Assembly: GCA_963930645.1 (NCBI GenBank)
Contig: OZ005661.1
Coordinates: forward strand, 201,241,120-201,305,119
Direction of reading: 5' to 3'
Origin: Salticus scenicus
Lineage: Eukaryota; Arthropoda; Arachnida; Araneae; Salticidae
DNA length: 64,000 bases
The notes under the pieces were generated by a model. It was not told the origin of the DNA, did not search any database, and saw nothing but the letters and a program-made list of their open reading frames with translations. Shown here piece by piece: positions 1 through 10,694 of the stretch (its first letter is position 1; the number at the start of each line of letters is the position of its first letter). The translations under genes and the position numbers were made by a program.

Positions 1-451
1 AATATATATGCATTCGATAAGAATTATTTTTTTAATGAATTTTTATTTGAAACCCACTCAATGTTCAAGTAATTGAAGCTGCCAGTTTTTTTTTTTTTTT
101 ATCAGTAATTGGGACCCAGTGTTCCAGTGTTGGACTATGTTCCAGTGTTGGACAGTGCAGTTGTTCAATTTACCAGTTATTAGCACCCTATGCTCCAGCG
201 TTTGACATAAAATGTTAAAATTCTTATGTGTAAAGTATATGATTTTATTTGTTTTCTTATTTATTAATTATTTCGGGAGAGATGTCAATTACTGGAGCAT
301 GCCAATCACTGGAGCACCTACCCCATATAGATAATTTTGTATTGCAACCTACATATTTTTAAAGGTTAGTGAGCATTAGATGATACTGTATTTTTCCAAA
401 TTGCTATTACAAAATCATTAAAGAATTATAATCATTTATTCAAGAAAAAAA
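1..451. other. AT-rich left flank with short degenerate tandem motif
   Basis: No gene is seen. A short motif TTCCAGTGTTGGAC is repeated around 121-155, and a related phrase (ACTGGAGCA) recurs at 291-319. From about 340 the sequence matches the start of block B at 20310 and 39300, so the duplicated block begins near here. Confidence 0.5.
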
Positions 452-1100
452 ATTTGGAGTGACTCCACTCGACTTTCCGAACATTGAGTCATTAACAGTT
501 TTGTTGATAAAGTAAATGAGTTGTTAAACAAACAAAAGAGAGAAAACCATAATAGACTGTTTTAGTATTTTTCTTCATATATTACAAGATGTTTTATTTA
601 ACGCTACTGAACTTGGAGCCCATAGATCATAATATAAAGAATTTTTCGTTGTGCCCATGTACAAACCTATAAATGCGAGATTCACCAAAATGCTTATAGT
701 TAGTGCAACAGTGATTTATAATATTCATGTAAATTTTCAGCTCAGTTGAATACGGAGTTTAGATGCTATCGCACTTTTAAAAATTTGGCCCCATAAGCCA
801 TAATGATAAAGAAATTTTCCTGGTGTCTCTATAAAAAAACTATACGTGCTAGATTCACCAAAATCTATAGGGTTCGTACTAGGGTGACTTACAATATACG
901 TACCAACTTTCAGCTTATTCGAACAAAGCGTTTAGACGCTAGCGTGTTCACTCACATACACATACACACACACACATATATCATCGTAAAAATAGTGGAA
1001 ACGGACTCATGGGACCTCGAAACGTATAGAAACATCGAAATCTCAAATTCGGATTTTTGACATGATTGCAATACTTTCCTCACTATAGTGTTCGGAAAGT
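452..1100 (-). mobile_element. H1: Helentron-like non-autonomous element
   Basis: The inverted repeat ACTTTCCGAACA (472-483) is matched by TGTTCGGAAAGT (1089-1100). The right repeat also folds on itself with ACTTTCC at 1073-1079 to make a terminal hairpin around a CACTATAGTG core. The left repeat is subterminal and is preceded by a small palindrome, GGAGTGACTCC (456-466). The interior has two degenerate units of about 180 bp and a CA-rich microsatellite (952-979). Both other block B copies (near 20405 and 39410) lack the element, so it inserted after the block was duplicated. The open frame at 803-1060 lies inside the repeat units and is not a gene. Class assignment is inference from architecture; no transposase is present. 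Confidence 0.55.
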
Positions 1101-2599
1101 AAAAATGACAACTTAAATATAAAGACAAGATTTTTTTTTTTTTTTTAATATACAGTGTTTTTTTTCAGGAAAACAAATTTTAAATTGGCCTGCGTCTTAC
1201 ATTTTCTTGTCAAATTTGTTTATAATTATGAAACTTTTAAATTCTGTCATTTTCTGTAATTACTTTTTAGCAAATATGAATGTATCGAGCAGTCCGTGTT
1301 TGCATGTTTTGAAAATAACTTTAAATATGCAAATGGGACTTTTTAAAATCTAGAACATAATATATTTTGTTAATCAAAATTTGATATGCTCTGCCAGATA
1401 ATATATATATATATATTTCAGCATGTAACACAGACTTAATTAAAGCGGTACCAAGGGTACCGTTTTGTAATCAAAACGATAAATTCTTTTGACTACAAAA
1501 TTCCATTTTAAAACATAACTTTAAATATTAAAGCCATTTGCGTGAAAGTCATTTTTTAAACGACATTCTATTTCGCATGTCATGTCAGGCAATGAGTTAA
1601 TAATCTTGATTAGGTTGACATTAACCGTTTTATGATAACGTTTAAAAGTAAAAGTAACTTTTAAACACAAAACGTATCCAAATACATGGAATATATATAT
1701 ATATATATTTTTTTATTGCAGCAATTATAACTTATTACAACATATGTTCTGCTTAGCATATTTTTCTCCTCATGAAACACAAATATAATTAAAACGATAA
1801 ATTGTTTACTTTTCAGAATCCTGTTTTAACTTAATGATAAAATTTGAAGCAGATTGCGTGATAACCATTTTTAAAAAACGTTCTATTTCGCATGTTTTGG
1901 CAAAATATTGAGTTTATTTTCATGACTACATTTCTATTAACCGTTTCATAATAAAGATATTATAACTTTTAAATGTTATTCATTTTTTTTTAAACTTAAA
2001 ACACGTGTGAGTACATGGAAGGGTTGTTTTTTTAAATTGCATCCATTATAATTTACCACAATATGCTTCGTGTAACTTCTGTTTCTATCCGTAGATGTGT
2101 ATTTACACGAGAACAAAAAAGTCATGCGTTTCGTATGGATTATAAAACATTACCGATTTGCATCATTTAAAGTATAGTAGTACTTTTCTTTTATATATTG
2201 TTCTGAAATTTCAACAGTAGATAATGATAGAACCTCTAATAATTTTGTTATGTGTGTTATCGACATTTTGGTATGTAGAAAATAATTCATATTTATTCTA
2301 AAAACAAAAACTGTTACTGTTTTCGTAAAATAAAAATGATAATAAATAATGTAATTTTTTCTCCACTTTTTTAAATATTCATAATTATAAGAACTATCAA
2401 GAATTTTCCGTTTAACTTAACTTACGAGCGAATGGATCACTGTTCATATGCAAATTTATTAACTAAGAGACTAGACTGATTTTACTGGATCACGTTTAAA
2501 GAATTTTAGATATAAGTTGGCGTTTAAGTGGATAAAATACCACGTTTCTTGTAGTAGGATACAAAATAATGTACTAACAGTACCCTAACAGCACAAAAT
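1101..2599. repeat. Block B copy 1, non-coding flank of an IR relic
   Basis: AT-rich and non-coding. It aligns by eye with 20410-20804 plus 23567-24060, and with 39420-40800. Shared phrases include the stretch around TTGCGTGAAAGTCATTTTT and the stretch around CGTATCCAAATACATGG. Short (TA)n runs lie at 1402-1419 and 1690-1708. The paralogues carry different insertions, which makes this copy a useful empty-site reference. Confidence 0.7.
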
Positions 2600-2866
2600 G
2601 TTGCACACATGTAACAGTCCTATAACATCGAAACATTAGAAATATTTCAGAAACGTTTCAGTTCGTGGGTGGTGGGGACGATGTTTCTGTGCCTGGCATA
2701 CGATTCCGTATTTCTGTCTTTCCTCACTGTTCCCCCAGTCACTCCAATAAAAAACGTGGTACAACTTGCACAAGCTGTTGAAAATGGTGACTATCGCTGC
2801 ATAACTTTGGCAGTTTCTGGCATTGAAAACGATTGGTCAGTTCAAATGACAAAAATTTAAAAATAA
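2600..2866 (+). pseudogene. Ionotropic-receptor pseudogene fragment (pore and M3 region)
   Basis: Translation of 2660-2860 reads WVVGTMFLCLAYDSVFLSF followed by LTVPPVTPIKNVVQL and a QAVENGDYRC stretch. This corresponds to residues about 198-245 of the intact receptor at 9396: the end of the pore-lining segment and the start of the S2 ligand-binding half. Nothing recognisable of the receptor precedes about 2600 or follows 2860, so it is a fragment. It shares the variant VPPVTP with the relic at 40815, whereas the intact genes read IPPVNP. The two fragments therefore come from a second receptor subtype that duplicated with block B. It has an ATG at 2669 but cannot encode a channel. Confidence 0.75.
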
Positions 2867-2869
2867 TTG

Positions 2870-3328
2870 GAAAGGAAATAATTGGAAAAAATAATTGGAA
2901 AAAAATTAACCAAAGGCACAGACTTTGTGTTCCGGAAATTTTTCAATCAGTGTTTTCAAATCTTATTTTTTATAAGAGATAATAGCTAAATTATCGGAAA
3001 ACTGCCGCAATTACTGCGGTTAAAACAGTAGGTGAAAAAAGATCCGCAACACAAGCACCTCTGGAACATGTTTTGCCTTATATTTTAGCTGTCATTGAGA
3101 AAGTGAAAGGAGAAATAAAAAAATACATGAGCGATCAAATGCATTACTCACCTTTTAAGTAGACAGATAGTTGAATGTTTAAAATAATAAAATTGTAATG
3201 AATAATGAGAAAAACAACGTAATTTTAGCAAGATAACAGCGAGCACAAGCAATTAAGGCAACCAGACGATCTTGAAAACAAACTTGATTTTCTGTAGTTA
3301 CTATGTCTCGATTAAAATGTCCCCACCC
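2870..3328. other. Unique spacer with a short unexplained open stretch
   Basis: This spacer is absent from the other block B copies. Frame 2995-3162 (+) is open for 55 codons to TAG at 3160. It has ordinary-looking amino-acid composition (a stretch with LEHVLPYILAVIEKVKG and a C-terminal MSDQMHYSPFK), with an in-frame stop just upstream and no early ATG. I do not recognise the family. It could be an exon or transposase remnant, or chance. Confidence 0.3.
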
Positions 3329-3628
3329 CCACCTCAAGCTATACGAAATTCATTGAGATGTTCTACAAGAGGGGTATAATACGTATTATTCAATAAACAA
3401 TTGGATGTCGAACAAAATGTTTCTGTTAGATGTTGAATAACAGCACACCTATTCACAGTACATCCTAAATATATTCTATAACAAAGAAATCGTCGCACCA
3501 AGAAGGAGTTATCCAAATGCAACGAAAATTGGTAAATGTGATGTACATGCGAAGAAAAACAAACGAGTACAGTTTCAGAAAATTTGTATGTTTTAATCAA
3601 TAGAAACGGCTTCACAAAAGTCAACAAG

Positions 3629-3925
3629 TCAGTAACGCATTGGTCTACTTCTGACCCTTATGTAAGCAAATTTCGGCTTGGCATTAATTGATAGATTTGC
3701 CAGATATGCTCCTATGAGATATCAGGCCAATTCTGTCCAGTTGGTGCGTTCGATCGGCAGAATTTCGAGCTAATTGTAGGAACCTTTTCATGATGCTCCA
3801 AATGTCCTCAGTAGGAGAGAGATCCAGCGACTTTACTGACCAAAATAATGCTAGGCAAGCATGAAAACACGCCGTAGAAACTATCTATGTGCGCGGGCAA
3901 ATATTATCATGCTGAAATATACATT
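3629..3925 (-). pseudogene. Tc1-like transposase C-terminal fragment
   Basis: Read on the minus strand from 3925, the translation gives FQHDN, then VSTACFHACLA, then LDLSPTEDIWSIMKR, then THQLDRI. After a frameshift it gives AYLANLSINAKPKFAYIRVR, ending SRPMRY and a stop at 3629. This follows the classic end of Tc1-family transposases in order: the second catalytic D in the QDNA motif, the SPDLSPTENVW box with the third acidic residue, the MPSR-type helix and the terminal GGPTPY-like end. At least one in-frame stop and a frameshift show it is dead. The element is truncated at 3926, where a different repeat begins. The region 3330-3628 would be its 3' tail; the minus-strand open frame there is not coding. 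Confidence 0.8.
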
Positions 3926-4240
3926 TATTTTATGTGTTGGTTAGATATGTTTATGCAATATGCACTATGTAGGGATTTTGCGAAATTACCCACTCCTTCT
4001 CACCATTTTGGAGCAGACGGGGCAAAAAAACACGTTTTCAAGCTTACATATGCTTCAAATTACATTACAATGGTTAATTTTGGTGTGTGGATGTTGATCA
4101 ACTTTCCACAATATGCACTTCCATAGGATTTTGCAAAACTTTCAACTTTATCTGCGAGGGAGGGGAGTAAAATGCAGGTAAAACGCTGCCAAAGGCATTG
4201 GGGCTCCAGACACAACGTGTGGCGAGCAGGAAATTTAACT
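3926..4240. repeat. Two units of the ~150-bp G-tract tandem repeat
   Basis: Matches 46870-47190 in order, including the phrase AGGATTTTGCAAAAC, the GCGAGGGAGGGGAGTAAAA stretch and the final GGCTCCAGAC. It is the truncated end of the array seen in full at 45360-47190, and it places this spot as block A copy 1. Confidence 0.7.
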
Positions 4241-4715
4241 TAGATTTTAACTGATTTCAATGATTTTTTTTTAAATATATTTTTATATTTATTATTTATG
4301 ATAGAGCATTTTGTGAATTCATTTCAATTTAAAGACCAGCGCAGCAGGCAAAGCCTGTACGTGTTTTATAAAGTTAAAATCATAATGAAAGTAAGAAATT
4401 TAATCGTATTAGAAATTTAATCTCTTTAACTGAAAATAATAATAATAATAATACTATTAATAATGAACGGTAAGGAAACAAAATAGAAATTTTCCAGTGG
4501 TTCTATCTGTAATTTTTTTTTTTTTAACATGTCAGTTCACGTTACAAAAATACGATATTGGAAGAAAAGTACCCAAATATCCAAACATAATTCTGTTTTT
4601 GTGACAATGACTGAATAATTCAATGATTAAAATGTAATATAAAGCATCCGCGCGTTAAGCTGAAGGCCCGGGTTCAATTCACGGCTCTGGTATTTTTCGC
4701 ATAGTTGATAAGAAA
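4241..4715. repeat. Block A copy 1, distal flank with tRNA-like SINE segment
   Basis: AT-rich, with an (AAT)n run at 4436-4453, matching 31965-32420 and 47190-47660. A GC-richer segment at 4645-4690 contains GGTTCAATTC (4671-4680), a good match to an RNA polymerase III B box, followed by a tRNA-like arm (CGGCTCTGGT). A decayed second copy lies at 47595-47642. No acceptor stem or A box is clear, so this is read as a tRNA-derived SINE remnant rather than a tRNA gene. Confidence 0.5.
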
Positions 4716-4915
4716 CTAGTTGGCATAGGTGGACTCTGCTCAGTTCCCCATCATATTTATGTTCTCAGAAATTTCTAGTGCGAGACATATTACTAGTGGA
4801 TCTGCAGATCAGGAGCCTCAACGTCCTATTTGCATCAGACATTATTCAATAGGTCATTTTTATTTATTCCTTATTATATAATAGTATATATTGATTCGAT
4901 CGACTTATTACCAAA

Positions 4916-4962
4916 ATCAAATACATTCCTGAGGGGGGCGGCAGCCCCCCTCAACCCCCCGT
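4916..4962. repeat. G/C palindrome inside H2
   Basis: GGGGGGCGGCAGCCCCCC followed by a run of C residues. A perfect GC hairpin in otherwise AT-rich DNA. Confidence 0.5.
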
Positions 4963-5479
4963 TATATCTCTCTTTGTATACCTATTTGTATATGATATAA
5001 AGTGTTACGAAATTGTAAATAATTGCATTTATTTTTGTATAAATTCTTTCAAAGAGGTTTAGTAAGTTGATAAAATGCTAATTTTGTGCCTTTATAGTCG
5101 TTTTAGCGTTAAAATAGCCAAATTTTCTTTTAAAAACGCACTAAAAAGCTCCTATAAGGGAAGAAATAAATTTGGCGCCAAATTTGGCGACTATTTCCCT
5201 CCTTGGCGATTTTTTTGGCGATCTTGGCGAGAAAATCCTTATTAGGGATATACCAAATATGGAAGCTCTAATCTCATTGGCTGATGTGATACGAGAATTT
5301 TCCAGAACAGTCTGTTTTCGATAAAAAAGTATAAAAGGAGCATTATTTTAGCCAAGGCGGTCAGTCTCAGATCTATATCAGTTTCGTCAAATGCTTGCTC
5401 AATGGGCTCATGAATATGTGTACCAAACTGCAAGTCAATAGCGTTATTTTGGGGGCCGCTATCGCGGTACATACAAATT

Positions 5480-6360
5480 CTTCCCATAGGCCATAACGGT
5501 AAAAAAACTTTGGCGTGTCCCTGTACACGAACTTACAAATGGAATTCACACCGAAAACTATACAGCTACTTTCGTCGGCATCATGAACATGTGTACAAAA
5601 TTTCAAGTCGATAGCGTGTTTTTTGCGGCCGCTATCTCATGACAGACAGACAGACAGACGGAATCCAAAATCCTTTTGAGTCTCAACAGAGGGCCTCCAT
5701 TCACATTTCGGCAAAAATTGGAAGTCAATAGCTTGATTTTTGCGGTGGCTATCGCGGTACATACAGATTCTTCCCATAGGCCGTAATCATAAAAAATCTT
5801 TGGCGTGTCCCTGTACACGAACTACAAATGGAATACACACCTAAAACTATACAGCTAATTCCGTTGGCCCATGAACACGTGTACCAAATTGCAAGTAAAT
5901 AGCGTGATTTTTGTGGCCGCTATCGCGGTACATACAAATTCCTCCCATAGGCCGTAATGATAAGAAAAACTTTGGCGTGTCCCTGTACACAAATTACAAA
6001 TGGAATACACACCCAAAACTATACAGCAGATTTCGCGGGGCACATGAACACGTGTACCAAATTGCAAGTCAATAGCGTGATTTTTGTAGCCGCTATCGTG
6101 GTACATATAAATTTCTCCCATAGGCCGTAATGATAAGAAAAACTTTCGCGTGTCCCTGTATACGAACTACAAATGGAATACATACCAAAAACTATACAGC
6201 TGATTTCGTGGGGCTCATGAACATGTGTACCAAATTTCAAGTAAATAGCGCTTTTTTGGCGGCCGCTATCGCGCGACAGACAGACAGACAGACAGACACA
6301 GCTCAAAACCGTTTTGAGTCTCAACAGAGGGCCTCCACTGACGTTTCGGCAATAATGTGA
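5480..6360. repeat. ~170-bp tandem repeats with CAGA microsatellites, inside H2
   Basis: The phrase CCCATAGGCC recurs near 5484, 5775, 5946 and 6116, and the later units are about 170 bp apart. Each unit carries ATGAACA(T/C)GTGTACCAAA and a GCCGCTATCGC(G/A) core. CAGA runs close the array at 5642-5660 and 6276-6298. Several minus-strand open frames here are products of the repeat, not genes. Confidence 0.8.
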
Positions 6361-6549
6361 AAAGAAATCAATTTGACCAAAGCTTCATACAGTGACAGAA
6401 TGAAATCTCCGCCTAATAGGCTATCCACCGTTCATTTCGATATATTTATCTTATTCTAATCTATTAATTTATTTTATCAGGGTCAATTTCGTTGTTTAGT
6501 TTTCATGCTACTATTTCCAATGCAATAATCCTCAAATTCATATTTATAT

Positions 6550-7560
6550 GAAAAATTTACAATTTCGCTATGTTGATAAAATCGAAAATTACGAATAATT
6601 TACGAAATTTTCCTATTAGAATATTTGTATTCAATCATGTTCAAACAAATATCATAAACGTAATTTTGAAGTTGTCTAACGTATTTAGGATCCTCAAAAT
6701 GGAAGTTTATGCTCAATTTTGCTTTATTCTGACATGTTAAATAAATCGTAAATTCCAAATAACTTACGAATTTTTTAAATTGGAAAAATCATAGTCTATG
6801 ATATCCATGCCAGTATCCTAAATATTATTTCGAAAGTGGTTTGACATCTTTACGATGAAAATATCCCTCAAGATTGACGTTTATGTGAAATTTTGATCTT
6901 ATTCAGCCATGTTAAGAAATTCGTAAATTTCCAATAACTTACGAAATCTTTATATTGGAAAATTCATAGTCATTAATATTCATGCCAGTTTCCTAAATAA
7001 TGTTTCAAAAGTAGTCTGACATCTTTACGATGAAAATATCTCTCAAAATTGACGTTTATGTGAAATTTTCCCCTATACTGCCATGTTAAGAAATTCGTAA
7101 ATTTCCAGTAACTTGCGAAAATTTCAAAGTAGCATATTTATAGTTACTGATGTTCATTCCGGCATCAAAACTGATATTTTAAAACTGGTCTGACATTTTT
7201 ACAATAAAAAGTTTTCATTTAATGCACGTTTAAGTGATTTTTTGTCCTTTTCTCCCATGTTAAGAAAATCGTAAATTTCGAATAACTTACGAAGTTTTTA
7301 AAATCGAATGTTGCAAATGAATAGGGTTCTTGCCAGTGTCGAAAGTAATATTTTAAAACTGATCTGACCTCTCTGCGACAATTTGTTCTTGAGATATCGT
7401 GTACACAGACTAACAAACTAACGGACTGACCCACTAACAGACTAACACACTAACAGACTAACAGACTAACAGACACCCTACAGACAGACACCATAGAAAT
7501 TTTGTCATTTTCGGATTCCTCACACCTGAAAACGTGTAGAAAAGTCAAAAAACCGAGGTC
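6550..7560. repeat. ~180-bp tandem repeats, second array of H2
   Basis: Units contain CCATGTTAAGAAATTCGTAA, an AATAACTTACGAA phrase and TGACATCTTTACGATGAAAA. They recur about every 180 bp near 6735, 6910, 7083 and 7257. The array ends in (ACTAACAG)n at 7420-7470. The same units occur inverted at 30700-31580 and in part at 24440-24740. Confidence 0.8.
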
Positions 7561-7613
7561 GAAATTTTTCACGATTACCTAAGTTCCCCATACCTATAGT
7601 ATGATGGGGAACT

Positions 7614-9395
7614 AATAAACCTTTCACTCCAATCTATCAGAAATGTATTAAAGCGTTTGGTAAATATTAATAATTTGGAATCACCTCGGGTGATTTTTTT
7701 TTTTTTTTCTTTTTGTCATTGCAAAAAAATGTAGTTGAATACTACTCGTTGGTGAGAACTCTTATTTTAAATGAGTTTATAAATAATATAAAAATGGTTT
7801 AATTTTTAAAACGTTTCAAATATTTAATAGCTCATTTATATATTGGGTAATTTTTAAGTAGTGTTTCACTTTCTAAAGTATTTTAGGATGGCGAAAGCAT
7901 TATTAATCACTGCTCACTAAGTCTAGGTACAATATCGATTATAAAAATCTATAGGCTGTACGGTGAGTTAGCAATCTAGAGAAACGCAATATGAATTCAA
8001 TGACAGAAACAAAGTTGTTCATCGGAAGGATCGACATTTTAAGACGTAACATAACTCGAAAAATTATCACATTTGTCTGTTATTTCTGCACGCTTTTAAC
8101 TATTTCCACAAAGATTTGCATGGGTGGGTTTGAGACGGGTAATCCTTCTTCGTCACACAGTTGAATTAACCCGTGCCATGTTGTGTTAAATGCTATAAAA
8201 TTCGAAATTTTAAAACAACGTGCACATTAACATTTAAAATTTAGCAAAGAATGGATATTTTCTAAGCCTTCGAAACAAATTTATGTTGCAGTTAATAACC
8301 TTTTGAAAATATTGCTGAATTGTAACTTTTTTTCCTGTAATAGGTTTGATTATTGAAAATGAATGAAACGCCCCTTTGATATTTATATGAAATTTCCTTT
8401 TCCTCAAATACGTTTTCAGAATAATTTTTATGAATTTAACCTGCCGCAACGAACTTTTATTTCCGTTCATTAACATTTTTATGAATTTGAAAATATCTAT
8501 AAACAGTTTTTCATTTTTGGAATTATACTTTCATCTAAAGAACGAATTATTAAATTATGAAGAAATCAATGAATTTATGAAAAAATAAATAACAGAATTT
8601 AAATAAATATATTTAACAATAAAAGAAAAAAGAAAGAAAGACAAAAAAGAAAGAATAAGAAGGATGTAAAAGATTAATTACTTCCTCTTCTGCTTCTAAA
8701 TATTTTTAGAACAGTTTTGTGTTTAGGTAAGCATCCAATGTTCCATGATGTTGAAGAATATACGTGGGCATCACAGATTTGATACAAGAGTTTCTTTCTT
8801 TGTTCCTGATGAACACATACTGTCTGAAAGTATAAGATTTTCTCATTATGTGTTTGCATGTAGATAAAAAAAATGCTCTCCAAAAACGTGATATTGTCTT
8901 TAGCACGGTTTTAATATCCACAGCCATAATTAAATACAATAAAAACTGTTAAAAATATACACACCGGACGCTTATTTTCATGCAATACATCTTTATTTGG
9001 GATAAATATTCTTTAGTAGTGAAGTTTCGCATATAATACAAGAGTACGTATAAAAAATAGAGATAACCATTTCTGAGTAACTGTGTTGTGTATGTAAACT
9101 AGCACTATTACTATTAGCCTCACGTGAATTTCATTGGTAATGACTCAGTTTAAATGGTGAAGAATTAGTGAATTTCTTGATATTAAGCGTCAGTTAAAAT
9201 TAAACAGTTCAATGATACAATGTCTTAATATTCACAAAAATAATTATAGTATACCGTACAAATGTAAAAATTCTAAATATTAATGAAATGAAAAGTCAGT
9301 AATTTTGTGATTCAAATCTGAGAATTCAATATAGAATTCATTTTTAAATAACACCTAATTTTATGTGTTACTCATAATATACTTCATCGGCAACT
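7614..9395 (+). promoter_or_regulatory. Duplicated 5' flank of the IR gene at 9396
   Basis: No gene. The block from about 7780 to 9395 is recognisably the same as 33690-35337 and 47840-50021, right up to the start codon. Shared phrases include CCTGCCGCAACGAACTTTTA, ACGCTTATTT and ACTTCATCGGCAA just before the ATG. Retention across three copies shows it travelled with the gene and probably contains the promoter. I could not assign a TATA box or transcription start. The ATG context (A at -3, G at +4) is favourable. Confidence 0.55.
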
Positions 9396-10694
9396 ATGGA
9401 AACTCGTGAAAGAGTAAGACTCGGACTTAGGGCTAAAGCGGCCGTTCTTACGTACTTCAAAGATGATAAAGACATAGTAAATTATTACAGATTAAACGCT
9501 GCAAATTTCAATGGTCGACTAGCATATACGCTTGGACAATATCTTACTGCATATTCAAAAGCATTCGATAATGTTACCTTTCGTTTCACTTCTTTACCAA
9601 ATAAGATTAATCCCGATGGTACGTTACAGGGATTAGTTAAATACGCGAATAATACTGCAATTGAAATTGCAGTTGATCAACTTGCTATAAACGAAAGAAG
9701 TACACGGTTTGTTGATTTTGCGTATCCATTTAGTCTTTATTCTACTACATTTATGACCTACAAACCGAAATACGAACCACTGATGTTCGGTATTGTACAA
9801 ACATTTTCGTTGTCACTGTGGATTGCTATCCTAACAGCCTTGATGGCAATGTTACTGATTTATCACGTCACGCTAAAGAGGAAATACTCTCTCGACAAAA
9901 CTGTACTTCATACTTTGGCTGTCTTGGTGAGGCAAGGTTCTGTCTTCAGGATGACATCTTTGGCAGAAAAGTTGCTCGTTTATTCGTGGGTGGTGGGGGC
10001 GAAGTTTATTTGCCTAGCATACGACGCCGTATTTCTGTCTTTCCTAACGATTCCCCCCGTCAATCCAGTGAGGAACGTAGAGCAATTGATACAGGCTGTA
10101 CAAAATGGAGACTATCAGTGCATTAGTCTGCCAGGGAGCAATATGGATAAGATATTGTTGAGTTCAAAAGATGAAAATTTAATAATACTTGCAAATAATA
10201 TTGTAAACAACAACTTAAGTACTCCCAGTGTTGTTGAAGATTTCGCTGTTGAAAAGTTCACGAAGAAAAAACTTGCTTTACTGTTAAGTGTCTTGTCTGT
10301 ACAACAATTCGGCGGGATGAAATTTGTTTCAGAAGACCATTTTCTTGAGTATATGGCTGCAATGTACTTTCGTAAGGACTTCTGCTGTAAAGAAGTGCTC
10401 GACACTTTCGTGCACAAGGTTATGGCATCCGGTCTCTTCTTCAAATTTCAAAGAGATATGTCCTTTTTACGTGGGTTGCGCCTTTTGTTAAATTACCAAG
10501 AAAAAGACAACAGCATGAGGAAACTAACCCTCACCGATGTCGCTCCTGCATTTATAGTCTTGTTGGTAGGACATATCCTTTCTTTCGCGATTTTTGTTGG
10601 AGATATTGTGATCCATCGATGGAAGAAAAAAAAAATATGTGAAAAGACAGGAAAGACGAAAATGCATTTAAAAATAATCCCTAAAGCATATTAG
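9396..10694 (+). CDS. Divergent ionotropic receptor (ligand-gated ion channel), single exon
   Basis: 432 residues, read without interruption from ATG to TAG. Order of parts: S1 half of a glutamate-type ligand-binding domain (about 5-128), with the family-like stretch LAINERSTRFVDFAYPFS at 97-113; M1 (about 130-157); a pore loop ending VLVRQGS (176-182); the pore-lining helix with YSWVVG and LAYDAVFLSFLTIPP (196-221) where iGluRs carry SYTANLAAF; S2 half (about 225-370), with a Cys pair at 330-331; last membrane helix (about 378-407); and a basic tail. Animal IRs are membrane receptors for chemical, humidity or temperature cues; here the ligand is unknown. There is no amino-terminal domain and no signal peptide ahead of S1, which is odd for a plasma-membrane receptor; an unseen upstream exon is possible, but no splice acceptor lies close to the ATG. 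It is closely related to the gene at 35338. Family assignment is firm at the fold level, but the subfamily is not known. Confidence 0.87.
   Translation: METRERVRLGLRAKAAVLTYFKDDKDIVNYYRLNAANFNGRLAYTLGQYLTAYSKAFDNVTFRFTSLPNKINPDGTLQGLVKYANNTAIEIAVDQLAINERSTRFVDFAYPFSLYSTTFMTYKPKYEPLMFGIVQTFSLSLWIAILTALMAMLLIYHVTLKRKYSLDKTVLHTLAVLVRQGSVFRMTSLAEKLLVYSWVVGAKFICLAYDAVFLSFLTIPPVNPVRNVEQLIQAVQNGDYQCISLPGSNMDKILLSSKDENLIILANNIVNNNLSTPSVVEDFAVEKFTKKKLALLLSVLSVQQFGGMKFVSEDHFLEYMAAMYFRKDFCCKEVLDTFVHKVMASGLFFKFQRDMSFLRGLRLLLNYQEKDNSMRKLTLTDVAPAFIVLLVGHILSFAIFVGDIVIHRWKKKKICEKTGKTKMHLKIIPKAY

Larger units (their letters stand above)
4716..7613 (-). mobile_element. H2 copy 1: Helentron-like element, 2.9 kb
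   Basis: The left edge reads CTAG at 4716-4719 (the 3' terminus on the minus strand). A subterminal repeat AGTTCCCCATCATA follows at 4742-4755. The right edge is TATGATGGGGAACT ending at 7613. There the terminus folds with AGTTCCCCAT at 7582-7591 into a hairpin. The paralogous site near 47663 runs straight from ATAGTTGGTAAAA to ATAAGCCTTTCACTCC without the element, which bounds the insertion. A 1.29-kb relative with the same two ends lies at 30527-31815 in the other orientation. The element codes for nothing recognisable; its interior is two tandem arrays. Confidence 0.6.

Noticed and set aside
3334..3627. 97-codon minus-strand frame
   Set aside because: It lies downstream of the Tc1 transposase stop on the same strand, in another frame, with no similarity to any transposase part; most likely the 3' tail of the dead element.
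4645..4690. Possible tRNA gene
   Set aside because: A B box is present but no A box, anticodon arm or acceptor stem can be folded, and a decayed second copy at 47595 indicates a SINE remnant.
5242..6324. Series of minus-strand frames with CLSVCLS-like peptides
   Set aside because: They run through CAGA microsatellites and ~170-bp tandem units of the H2 element; the recurring peptides reflect the repeat.
9818..10444. Open frames in other frames within the IR gene (also 35757-36457)
   Set aside because: Shadows of the receptor reading frame; their peptides have no domain and appear in both paralogues only because the DNA is similar.
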